Origin: Ichthyophis bannanicus
Lineage: Eukaryota > Chordata > Amphibia > Gymnophiona > Ichthyophiidae
Length of the DNA stretch: 64,000 nucleotides
Direction of reading: 5' to 3'
NCBI GenBank assembly: GCA_033557465.1
Contig: CM066033.1
Span: 1,241,131,523 to 1,241,195,522 of the forward strand
Under the pieces are notes generated by a model that ran no database searches, was not told the DNA's origin, and was given only the letters and a program-made list of their open reading frames with translations. Below are positions 11,601 through 19,682 of the stretch, in pieces. The first letter of the stretch is position 1. Each line of letters begins with the position of its first letter. Position numbers and translations under genes: made by a program.

Positions 11601-11950
11601 CTCTGTGTCTTGTGTATATGGAGAAATTGGGGGGTAGGAGCTGATTGAGGATAACGTTGTCCTCTGATGATAACCAGGTTTCAGTGATCATAAGTATTTC
11701 TAGGTTGTAAAGTGAGATTGTGTCTAGTACAACAGGCCATTTTTTGCGAATAGAGCGTGCGTTAATGATGGCACATTTCAGTGGTCGGCAGTTCAGAGGT
11801 TTTTGCTGACTGGGTGTATTGGATAACTGGAGTGCTACATGGATAAGGTGGGAGCGGCGCGTGTAGGCGTCACTTCTTGGGTGGGAATATGGTGGATCAT
11901 ACCATCTTTTTCCATGGCATGTCCTTATCTTGGTAAAAGCATATGGCCTG
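8697..11950 (-). mobile_element. L2-clade LINE inserted in TTA element copy 1, nearly full ORF2
   Basis: This reverse-oriented L2 has a 3'UTR and tail at 8697-8967. The terminal stem-loop core is TATACCGCGCTATTTGG...GCGCGGTTTA (8725-8756), followed by a TTATT-type tail. The 5' border near 11,950 is inferred because the DNA-element sequence seen at 8290 onward resumes just beyond it. ORF2 is open throughout. No target duplication is evident, as is common for L2. Confidence 0.85.
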
Positions 11951-12057
11951 ATTGAGTTGTGGCACTCCCGGACTGCATTTGGGGGACTTGGCTGTAGGTA
12001 ATGCCCATTGTCATGTTGTGTGAGCGGTGTAGGGTAAAATATGGGTGTTTGCACCAT
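8968..12057 (-). CDS. L2 ORF2 polyprotein (endonuclease plus reverse transcriptase), 1029-codon open frame
   Basis: The protein would nick the target and reverse-transcribe L2 RNA. The EEP endonuclease is at about 95-300: INARSI near 98, ITETWL at 124-129, GGGVLI near 167-172, IMGDFN at 226-231, SDHKL near 293-297. The RT is at about 575-830: SYRPIASIP at 579, LDIAAAFDSV at 651-660, QGVPQGSSLSSLLFNIY at 707-723, YADDILLY at 741-748. The C-terminal domain ends near CWNALPPDIRAI. No stop or frameshift interrupts it, which suggests a recent insertion. The first 36 or so residues are encoded by the surrounding DNA element, so the first ATG (12,057) is a chance fusion and the native start is missing or further in. 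No ORF1 is seen. Confidence 0.85.
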   Translation of the reverse strand: MVQTPIFYPTPLTQHDNGHYLQPSPPNAVRECHNSIRPYAFTKIRTCHGKRWYDPPYSHPRSDAYTRRSHLIHVALQLSNTPSQQKPLNCRPLKCAIINARSIRKKWPVVLDTISLYNLEILMITETWLSSEDNVILNQLLPPNFSIYTRHRENKKGGGVLIITKTDLDFHITDSSSTSSLDILSIANLHCSLNLLYRTPSACPDDLPTIIDLAANTLSPNKPNWIMGDFNLPSLPQNHANAFLGAMEELALKQIINQPTHIKGNILDMVFAPQPIIEQNRNLPISVIDVPWSDHKLIIIQIPTNNEKLHRSQNQNTPRAASRSFRPFNREHILSETQSLLNNTTLDLEELISSWNSNLNAIAQRPDDNNSAKKKRSSAPWFSPELRSSLTQLRRLERRWRRSLSIEDQTAYQTHLSIHREAITTKMKQYHTDTLKRSLNKPRDLFNLVKSLSKEPSPDQHSVIHPQEYADYLQSKIIQTKKDSAIQFQEPTGLTLLDKFSTPSTKCIEDIITSLNTSTAQTDPCPAFWIKELREVFSPFIANLMNLSFTTGYFPTTLKQTSIRPLLKNPKLDPQKADSYRPIASIPLLAKITEKEVQRQIQNHIDSAAPLDHCQHGFIEYHGVETLLTSLFNAIITGIDNIHQGFVLIFLDIAAAFDSVSHEILLGRLKEKGICNNALEWCKSYLEARWQYVKSGSEESKHFHQKQGVPQGSSLSSLLFNIYMQPICNIIRSYNVSCLIYADDILLYMPFSTAQMDLTPAIDCFNAVSAWLQSQNLRIQHKKTEVLFISRDPNFTPPPHVSVNEADLLTKETIRYLGVTLDQRLDMKHHINNIVKAVYFKIRTIRHLRSLLDPDDFRTIYQALILPHFDFANAIFQGLPHSTLAPLQLAMNAAARVLHGAAKSDHVTPILKQLHWLPIHGRIIFKTLLLAFKTIKGISSPSLTDLIHMVPPNRSRRAIAINLLVKPKESSKCNISTTNRAFRYYVPKCWNALPPDIRAIADLSQFRKALKYHLFLQCYPNSNDTPLKR

Positions 12058-12139
12058 GCTTCTTTACTCTGCAATATAGGGGTGTTGTTACTATCTCTGT
12101 TTAGTGGTGGGTAAAGTGTGGGGATTGGGCTGGTAGGTG

Positions 12140-12216
12140 CCACAGCTGGGACTTGAACCTGTGACTCTCTGGTTCTATAGGTACTGGCTCTGTCTGCTGC
12201 ACCACACTGTGGCCAC
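12140..12216 (-). repeat. tRNA-like module e of TTA element copy 1 (duplicate of d)
   Basis: On the minus strand it has GTGGTGCAGCAGACAG and then AGGTTCAAGTCCC. It diverges from module d at several places, so the duplication is old. Copy 2 has one equivalent at 30,953-31,040. Confidence 0.45.
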
Positions 12217-12308
12217 AGAGACAGTGCAGTCCCTGGAGATAGGAAACCTGACCAAAAGAGTAGGGAGCCCTGCTCTGCACATTTTTACTGTGGGCTCATT
12301 CACCGTGT

Positions 12309-12620
12309 CTGGCGACAAAAGTGCAAATAAAACCCGCAAATGACCGTGGAAAATGGGGGAAAAATATAACCAAGCTGGCCAACAGTGATATTAATGGGCA
12401 CACATAAAAAGACACACCCAGGAAAGCTCCACAGAAAGGAAATGATTTTTGGAAGGGTCTCCGCTCCGTAGACCCTTCCAAAATTCATTAATTTTTTTTG
12501 TAGCTTTCCTGGGTGTGTTTTTTATTTTTGCCCATTGCTAGCACTATTGCCCAGCTGAATTATAATTTTTAAACATTTTCGTGGTGGTCATTTTGGGTTT
12601 TATTTGCACTTTTGTTCTGT
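12309..12620. repeat. Long palindrome in TTA element copy 1
   Basis: An imperfect inverted repeat is centred near 12,465, where GGAAGGGTCT faces AGACCCTTCC. Paired blocks continue outward: AGCTTTCCTGGGTGTG, then a GCCCATT/AATGGGC pair, then TTTTATTTGCACTTTTG against CAAAAGTGCAAATAAAA. The same palindrome occurs in copy 2, centred near 30,706. Confidence 0.8.
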
Positions 12621-12714
12621 GCACATGTATCACACTGCTCACGTTTTGTAGGTTTCCCCGGTTTTGCTGTACATTGCTGACGGAAATGGTTTCTCTTCCC
12701 TTTAAATGCCCTCT

Positions 12715-12742
12715 ACCGCGAGTGTTTCACTCGCGGTATTTT
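12715..12742. repeat. Short hairpin beside the palindrome
   Basis: TACCGCGAGTG faces CACTCGCGGTA with a two-base loop. Part of it remains near 30,440-30,462 in copy 2, next to the same GGGCATTTAAAGGGAAGAG block. Confidence 0.6.
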
Positions 12743-13029
12743 TGCTTTGAAATTTGGCCCCGATAATGTGCGGGGAGCCTCTACCCTCCCCTTACCCGCC
12801 CATTAACCCCATCTCTCCGCCCCTCGGGAGCCTTCCTCCGCCCTCCGTTAGCCTTTCCACTCCTCTATCGGACATTTGCGGGCCCGTACTTGTGCGGGGC
12901 CCGTTAGTGTGTCGCGCACCTGCGCGGGGGTTCATCGCACGTGTGCGGGGCGCTTAAGAGCACTTAAGTGCTGCTTTTAGTGCGCTATTGTGCGGCGCGC
13001 AATTGTGCGGTTTTTAGTAAACATGCCCC

Positions 13030-13382
13030 TTAGTTAAACTCTTTTGATGATCTCACATCTTATGTCCTTTCACTCCCATATATATATATATATACATATA
13101 TATATTTGTATATAGTTTATTCTGTTCTGTATTGTCTCACATTGTTTAGACAATATATTCTGTCTAGTTAATTGCTTCATTCCTCAATACATATACTGTT
13201 TTGTTAATCATTATACTTATAATATGACGTTCCTTGTAAAATATATTCTGTTAATCATTATACTTATAATATGACGTTCCTTGTAAAACAAACTTGCTTT
13301 GTTAATTGTTGTTCACTGTAAACTGCAACTGAACTCCGGAAGATGCGGTATATAAATGTGTATAAAATAAATAAATAAATAA
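13030..13382 (+). mobile_element. L2 LINE, third fragment (3'UTR end and tail)
   Basis: This is the remainder of the L2 begun at 898. It holds a TA-rich run (13,078-13,115), a tandem duplication of about 47 bp (13,202-13,287, unit containing TTATAATATGACGTTCC), the end motif GATGCGGTATATAAAT and an (AAAT)n tail. PLE sequence resumes immediately after it. Confidence 0.8.
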
Positions 13383-14900
13383 ATTCTACAGTCGGCATTT
13401 ACTATAGCCCCTTCTCGGATACAGAAATCCTTTTTGATGGATTTTATTCGGTTGGTGTTGACAAGAAATTATTTTCTATTTAATGGGAATTTCTATCAAC
13501 AATGTGGGGGCATAGCTATGGGAACAACAGTGGTTCTCTCAATTGCCATGCTTTATCTAGCTGATTTGGAAGAATCATTTGTTTACCCCTCAGCAGCTTT
13601 CAAATTTATACCTCTATGGCTGCGCGTCCTAGATGACATTTTCTTCCTGTGGACTTCCATGGTTGAGAGTCTTCAAGAGTTCATCACGTGGCTCAACACT
13701 CTGAAACCCAATATTAGATTCACATCCCATATTGATCAACATGAATTAGAATTTTTGGACGTTTGGGTTAAAAAATCGGCTGGCACTTTTAGCACCACTT
13801 TATTCTGTAAATCTAGCCAACACAATAGCCTTCCTAAGGTATCATAGTCATCATCCGGCCCCATTGAGACGAGGTCTTCCATATCACCAGTTTCTGAGGT
13901 TACGCCGCATCTGTTCCACTTTGGAGGACTTTAAATATCAGGCAGCGGATTTACGGGTCCACCTGTTGGAACGTGGTTATCCCATACGGATTGGCAAACA
14001 TGCCTACACCAGAGCCCATTACACTCACAGAGAGTGGCTTTTACAGATCGGGCAGAGTCCTCCACTGAACCTGTCTCCCTTTCATGGCTAACTCTTCGGA
14101 AGTAGTTAAGATACTTAGAAAACACTGGAGCATTTTGAACCTCCATTCGTGTTTCCAAAAGCCGGTGGGTTTTGCATTCACGCGGGGTCTCAACCTACGA
14201 GATTATTTGGTCCACTCTGTCATGACTGTGGATCCTCCAGCTAGGACATCTCGAACTACGGGTCATTTTGCTTGCCAGTCCTGTCAGTTTTGTATGAATA
14301 CTCTTGAAGGTGACATATGGCAACACCCGAGGACTGGCCGATCATATAAATTTTCTGGTGTTAGCTCTTGCACCACGAGTTATGTGGTATATCTGTTGAG
14401 GTGCCCCTGCGATCTCTTGACATAGGACTCACTATTCGATCTGTCAAAATTCGTTTAGGGGAACATTCCTCTTGCATTCGGACATCCGTGCTGTCGGCTC
14501 CATTGGAGGAACATTGTGTTTCTCGAGGGCACACTTTCCAAGATTTTAAATGAAGAGTGATTGATACAGTCCCGGTACATCCGAGGGGTGGGAACCGTGC
14601 CTATCGCTTGCAGTGGTTAGAACAACAGTGGATCTTCCACCTACAAACTGTAGTCCCTGATGGTTTAAATTTGGAACAGGAAAGGTGGAGTCTGTTGTGA
14701 GTTTTCTCCTCCCGTCTTTCGTGATGTCATTTGATCAGTCAATCATTCCTCTGCAAGCATCATATATGAGTCATGAGATTTTGGTGTCTTTCAGATGTCT
14801 CCGGATTCTCTTTCACAAGTGCTTTGCACTTGAAGCAGGGCCTGTTTGGCCCGAAACACGCGTGCTGTGTATGAGTTCCTGCTGATGATTAATGGATTTC
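13383..14900 (+). pseudogene. Penelope-like element 1, 3' portion (RT end, GIY-YIG endonuclease, 3'UTR)
   Basis: The RT resumes with FYQQCGGIAMGTTV (about 13,490-13,530) and the catalytic block LDDIFFLW (about 13,630), then LEFLDVWV. Further frames at 13,864-14,091 and 14,084-14,425 lead to a cysteine pair region (CQSCQFC) and a GIY-YIG-type endonuclease: YVVYLLRCPC, then, after a frameshift near 14,415, GLTIRSVKIRLGEH. This combination defines Penelope-like elements, which use the endonuclease to prime reverse transcription. At least three frameshifts or stops make it non-functional. Orientation and content match 1-897, so the two parts were one copy. The 3' limit near 14,900 is approximate. 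Confidence 0.85.
14815..14875 (+). ncRNA. Possible degenerate hammerhead-ribozyme-like fold in the PLE 3'UTR
   Basis: A closed stem AAGTGC-TTT-GCACTT is followed by GAAGCA, then stem GGGCC-TGTT-TGGCCC, then GAAAC and a third GCGT-rich arm. The order resembles the hammerhead core (CUGANGA, stem II, GAAA), although the first box is imperfect. Hammerhead motifs are known in PLEs. The position fits, but activity is doubtful. Confidence 0.35.
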
Positions 14901-15147
14901 GGATAAGAAAAGCTAAGTTTAGCTATTTTAAATTGTGTTTATTTATTTGCCCTAAATGCATGCACTGATTAAAAGGGTCTCACGGACATTGGGGATGAGC
15001 TTTTCTTGCTCTTCTCTAGCTTGTGGTATCCGACAAAAAATAAAAAACAAAATACGTTTGGTAGTGGTGTAATCAAAATACACTGATTTTGCTTGCTATT
15101 CTGATAATCCATTCTTTTTTTAATTAACAATGCCGAACAGCACTGCT

Positions 15148-15396
15148 TCAACTTTCATACTTTGGACTTATCATGCAAAGAGAGAGATCATTAGAGAAAG
15201 TCATGCTTCGCAAGGTTGAAGGTCAAAGCAAAAGAGGAAGACCAGCAATGAGATGAATCGATACAATAGCAGTAAATATGAGTGCCACTCTATCAGCAAT
15301 GAACTGCCTGACTGAAGACGGAACACAGTTTAGGACAACTATCCACAGGGTCACCATGAGTCAACACCAACACGACATCACTTAACAACAACAACA
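15148..15396 (+). mobile_element. RTE-clade LINE 3' fragment with 12-bp target duplication
   Basis: This 5'-truncated copy decodes, with frameshifts, as the C-terminal end of RTE ORF2 (TTGGACTTATCATGCAAAG, then an AAAGAGGAAGACCAGC block). It ends in (AAC)n. It is flanked by perfect copies of AACAGCACTGCT at 15,136-15,147 and 15,397-15,408. Confidence 0.8.
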
Positions 15397-15499
15397 AACA
15401 GCACTGCTGTAGCTCCACAGCTTTTTTCACATCGTCATCTCCTTTTTCTGAGTCCCACCCACTCAATATTCATCCTAGCAACCACTGCCATCCTTTATC

Positions 15500-17792
15500 A
15501 ACCATGGAAAGCAGTGTGTATAAATGCCTGTAGCATGGGAAATAAGATCCCTGATGTTGAAGCTTTGGTGGGAGTGGCTGACTTGGATTTAGTGGCAGTT
15601 ACAGAAACATGGTTCACAGAAAACCATGATTGGGATGTAACTATACCTGGCTATACTTTATTCAGAAAGAACAGGGTAGGAAGAAGGGGAGGAGGAGTGG
15701 CACTATATGTAAAAACTACTTTTAAAGCTTTGGAATTACAGAGCTTAAAAGGGAGAGAGGAGGCATTGTGGGTTAAACTAGAAAGAGGGAAAGAGAAATC
15801 TATTTGCATTGGTGTGATATACAGACCTCCCTCACAAGAGGAAGAGGTGGACAGAGAGTTAATTGAAGACATACGCAGCATTGCTAGGAAAGGGGAAGTG
15901 CTACTGATAGGAGATTTAAATATGCCAGATGTTGATTGGCACATTCCTGCTGCAGTATCATCTAGAAGTAAGGAGATCCTGGATTCTCTATAGGGAGAAC
16001 TATTCAGGTAGTTAGTAATAGACCCCACACGTGAAGGGGCCATACTGGACTTGGTGCTTACCAATGGTGAAAGTGTTTCTGATGTTGTAGTGGGAGATCA
16101 TTTTACATCCAGTGATCACCAGATGGTGTGGTTCAGTATTAGGACTAGGGCTGTTAGAATCCATTCAAAGGTGAGGATCTTAGACTTTAGGAAGACTAAC
16201 TTTGCAAAGATGGGCCAATACCTCAGGGAGTTGTTAGTGGGATGGGAACAGCTGGGGGATGTAGAAAAACAGTGGGCAAAACTGAAAGGGGATATTTTAA
16301 GGGCAATCAACCTTTTTGTTAAAATGGTAAATAAAGATAAAAGGAAAAGGAGACCATTATGGCTTTTGAAAGAAGTAGCTGAAAAAGTGACGAAAAAGAG
16401 GGAGGCCTTCATGAAATACAAGAGATCACAGAGAGAGAAAGACAGGTATCTATATTTAGAAAAACTTAGAGAAGCTAGCAAAGTAGTCAGGAAGGCAAAG
16501 ATTCAAAAGGAGGACGAAATAGCCAATGCAATAAAATGGGGGGATAAGACATTTTTCTGATATGTTAGTGAGAAGAGGAAGGGCAAGAGTGGTATTGTCA
16601 GACTCAAGGGTGCAGGGGAGGAATATGTAGAAGCTGATAAGGATAAAGCGGAATTGCTTAACAAATATTTCTGTTCTGTGTTCACAGATGAAGAACCAGG
16701 AACAGGACCTCAGAAAACACCCACAAACAGGAACAGAAGCGAGGGACATCTTGAACAATTTTCAGAAGACTGTGTTCATGAGAAACTAGCTCAACTTAAA
16801 GTAGACAAAGTGATGGGACCGGATGGGATACACCATAGAATACTGAGGGAACTTGGGGACATTCTAGCAGCTCCACTGACTGACCTTTTCAATGCCTCGT
16901 TGTAGTCGGTCGTGGTGCCAAAGGACTGGAGAGAGGCTCATGTGATGCCTTTACACAAAAGTAGAAGTAAGGATGTGGTTGAAAACTACAGTCTGGTTAG
17001 TTTAACTTCGGTGGTGAGTAAATTATTGGAAACGCTGCTGAAAGAGAAAATAGTGAGGTTTCTGGAGTCCAGCAGATTACAGGATCTGAAGCAGCATGGA
17101 CTCACCAGAGGCAGGTCTTGTCAAACAAATCTGATTGATTTCTTTGACTGAGTGACCAGGGAGTTGGACTGAGGGAGAGCCCTAGATGTGGTGTATTTAG
17201 ATTTCAGTAAAGCCTTTGACACTGTCCCTCACAGGCGACTTATAAACAAACTGAGCACCCTAGGGATGGACCCTAATGTTACTGCTTGGGTTAGAAATTG
17301 GTTGGGTGGGAGGCAACAAAGAGTACAGGTAAATGGAGCTCACTCTGAGGAGAAGGATGTTACCAGTGATGTGGCCCAGGGATCTGTCATTGGTCCGATT
17401 CTTTTTAACATCTTTGTTAGTGATATAGCGGAAGGGCTGTCGGGTAAGGTTTGCCTCTTTGCGGATGATACCAAAATCTGCAATAGACACCCAGGGAGGT
17501 GTAGATAACATGAGGAGGGATCTAGCTAAGCTTTAAGAATGGTCTAGAATCTGGCAGCTGGGATTTAATGCTAAAAAATGTAAGGTCATGCATTTGGGCT
17601 GCAGCAATCCAAGGGAGCAATATAGTATAGGGGGTGAAGTACTTTTGTCCACTAAAGAAGAACGGGACCTAGACGTGGTTGTGTCTGGGGATCTTAAAGT
17701 AGCTAAACAGGTAGAAAAGGCAACGGAAAAAGCTAGAAGGATGCTTGGGTGCATACGGAGAGGAATGGCTAGCAGAAAAAAGGAGGTGATAA
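15500..17792 (+). pseudogene. CR1 LINE (subfamily A) copy 1, ORF2 endonuclease and RT, decayed
   Basis: The copy begins within ORF2 at about CINACSMGNKIPDVE. Endonuclease motifs are AVTETWF, GGGVALYV, IYRPPS, LIGDLNMPDVDW, LDLVLTNGE and SSDHQMVW. The RT has VMGPDGIHHRIL, LDFSKAFDTVPH, VAQGSVIGPILFNIFVSDI and FADDTKI. Stops and frameshifts occur near 15,991, 16,558, 16,905, 17,151 and 17,505. It is cut at about 17,792 by a DIRS element and continues at 24,512. The same subfamily occurs in reverse at 28,035-29,250 and 39,853-43,350. Confidence 0.85.
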
Positions 17793-17960
17793 AGTGGGGT
17801 TACTTACCTGTAACGTAGGTTCTCCTTGGACAGCAGGATAAGTCAGCCACACCTGGTGACGTCATCCGACGGCGCCGAGGACAGAGTGCTCTCCAATAGC
17901 TCAGAAAGGAGAAGCCTTTCTGAGCATGCTCCTGTATCCCCACCTCTGGCCTGCCCCTAC
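17793..17960 (+). repeat. Inverted terminal repeat of DIRS 1, left
   Basis: It pairs with 24,370-24,511. Shared blocks include CACACCTGGTGA, GAGCACT/CTCCAATAGCTCAGAA and TTTCTGAGCATGCTCCTGT. The outer 25 or so bases (GTGGGGTTACTTACC) have no partner in the right repeat but do in the internal region at 18,061. Confidence 0.85.
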
Positions 17961-18060
17961 CTGGCTCAGTTTGTGCCAAGAGACGAGTCCCAGCCGGTAG
18001 GTAGCAGGCCTATGGTGATGTAGGATAGCCGGGGCCATCCGTAGGGGAGGTGGGTGGGAA

Positions 18061-18163
18061 GGTGTGGCTGACTTATCATGCTCTCCAAGGAGAACCTATG
18101 TTACAGGTAAGTAACCCCACTTTCTCCCTGGACTAGCAGGATGCGTCAGCCACACCTGGTGAC
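18061..18163. repeat. Internal complementary region of DIRS 1
   Basis: The left half is the complement of the outermost left end (TTACAGGTAAGTAACCCCAC against GTGGGGTTACTTACCTGTAA). The right half is the complement of the outermost right end (TCCCTGGACTAGCAGGATG). Such a joint region is the signature of DIRS replication through a circular intermediate. Confidence 0.9.
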
Positions 18164-18442
18164 TCACTAGCGAGCCGTAGGCTACCGCTGTGGGCAGTTG
18201 GACCCGTATGGCATGGTGTGAGTGGTACAAATGGTCAGGAATCAGTTGTCACTTGATAACCTTTAATCAGAGGAAGCACATGTAGCAACCATGCAGTGGA
18301 ATCACATGTAACAACCGTGTATGTGTCAATTGCAACAATTGTAACCGTGAAGAACAGAACATACTCAAGAGCAAACAGAACAAATGACATTATGCACAGC
18401 AGCAGTAGTTTTTGCACTGAGCAGGAGGCTGGAGGCCGCTTG

Positions 18443-19606
18443 CTAAGGGGCCGAGGCTGTCGCTAGTCCCGTGTCAGTGCTTGCGCTCAGGACAGTCCGA
18501 CCAAAGGAGGAGTCGGAGTGGGACACACGGTCTAGGCAGTAGTGCCACTGGAAGGTGTGTACAGAGGACCATGTGGCAGCCTTGCAGATCTGCTGGATGG
18601 GCAAAGCGTGGAGATTAACCATCCTGGTTGCCATGGCCCTGAATTGGTGTGTGTGGGCCGTAGCAGGCATTTGAGCCCTAGCTTGGGAGTAGCAGAATGT
18701 GATACACGTTAAGATCCAGCGAGATAGTGTTCTCTTTGTGACAGGACGGCCCAGTCTAGCTGGGTCGAAGGAGACAAAGAGCTGTGGTCCAGTGCAGTGT
18801 ACGCAGTCCAAGGTGTGCAGGCGGTGTTCTTCTGCGTTGGCATGCGGTTCCATGTAAAAATCCGGAAGTTTGATGCTTTGATTGACATGGAAGCTGGATA
18901 CCACTTTGGGTACGAATTTCGGGTGTGTTCCTAGCGAGGCATAATCCTTGCAGAGGATTGTGTATGGTTGATGCACTACCAGGGCTTGTAGCTCGCTGAC
19001 TCATCTGGCTGAGGTGACCTCAATAAGGGTTTTCCAGGAAAGGAACTTCAACGGTGCCTCATCTAGAGGCTCGAAAGGACTCTCGGTGAGTGCGTTGAGG
19101 ATGCTGGGTAGGTCCCACTGCAGTACCGGTTTCTGTACCGGGGGATATAGGTTGGTGATTCCTTTCATGAACCTGGAAGTTAGAGGGTGGGTGGAGACTG
19201 AGCCATCTTCCACAGGGTCGTGGAAAGCTGCAATAGCCGAAAGGTATACCTTTATTGATTACGGCTTGAGTCCCGTGTGGACGAGGGTGGTCAGATAACA
19301 GAGAATTTGCAGAAGAGGGCAGGAGATTGGGTGGAGGCCCTCTTCCGCACACCAGGCGTTGAAGCGCTTCCACTTCATGGCGTAGGAGCGGCGTGTGGAG
19401 TCCCAACATGACGCGAGGATGAATCGCTGGACCTCTACCATCAGGTGCATGGAGGTCAACTGTGACCTTTCAAGTTCCAGGCAGTCAGTGCGAGAGTGTC
19501 CAGATTGGGATGTAGGGTGTTCCCACTGTCCTGGGTGATGAGGTCTGGTCTTGGAGGTAGCCTGATGGGTTCCCCGTCCAAGAGCTGGTGCAGAATGGGA
19601 AACCAC
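18443..19606 (-). pseudogene. DIRS 1 tyrosine recombinase
   Basis: The recombinase joins the circular DNA copy into the genome. The C-terminal frame (18,443-18,976) has PVTKRTLSRWI, HQFRAMA (the H..R box) and VHTFQWHYCLDRV with the likely nucleophile Tyr in HYCLD. N-terminal parts lie in other frames (19,001-19,213 and 19,059-19,606), so frameshifts near 18,990 and 19,060-19,260 break it. The order behind RNase H is standard for DIRS. Confidence 0.8.
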
Positions 19607-19682
19607 ATCTGTCTGGGCCAGTAGGGGGTGACGAGAATGACTGTGGCCTTGTCATGTATGATCTTCTGCAGTACTTTGGAGA

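Larger units (their letters stand above)
5627..13029 (+). mobile_element. Large TTA-duplicating non-autonomous DNA element, copy 1
   Basis: This 7403-bp element is flanked by TTA (5624-5626 and 13,030-13,032). Both ends read GGGGCATGTTTACTAAA inward, and both sub-ends hold AATTGTGCGG-type motifs. About 3.25 kb of it (8697-11,950) is a later L2 insertion, so the element proper is about 4.15 kb. TTA/TAA duplications and G-rich ends fit PIF/Harbinger, but I see no Harbinger transposase or Myb-like gene, only short frames. It carries five tRNA-like modules, an array of short CCTATAGGG/CCTTATGG palindromes (6230-6400) and a palindrome of about 310 bp (12,309-12,620). Copy 2 (30,131-34,012) has the same parts in opposite orientation. 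Confidence 0.85.
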
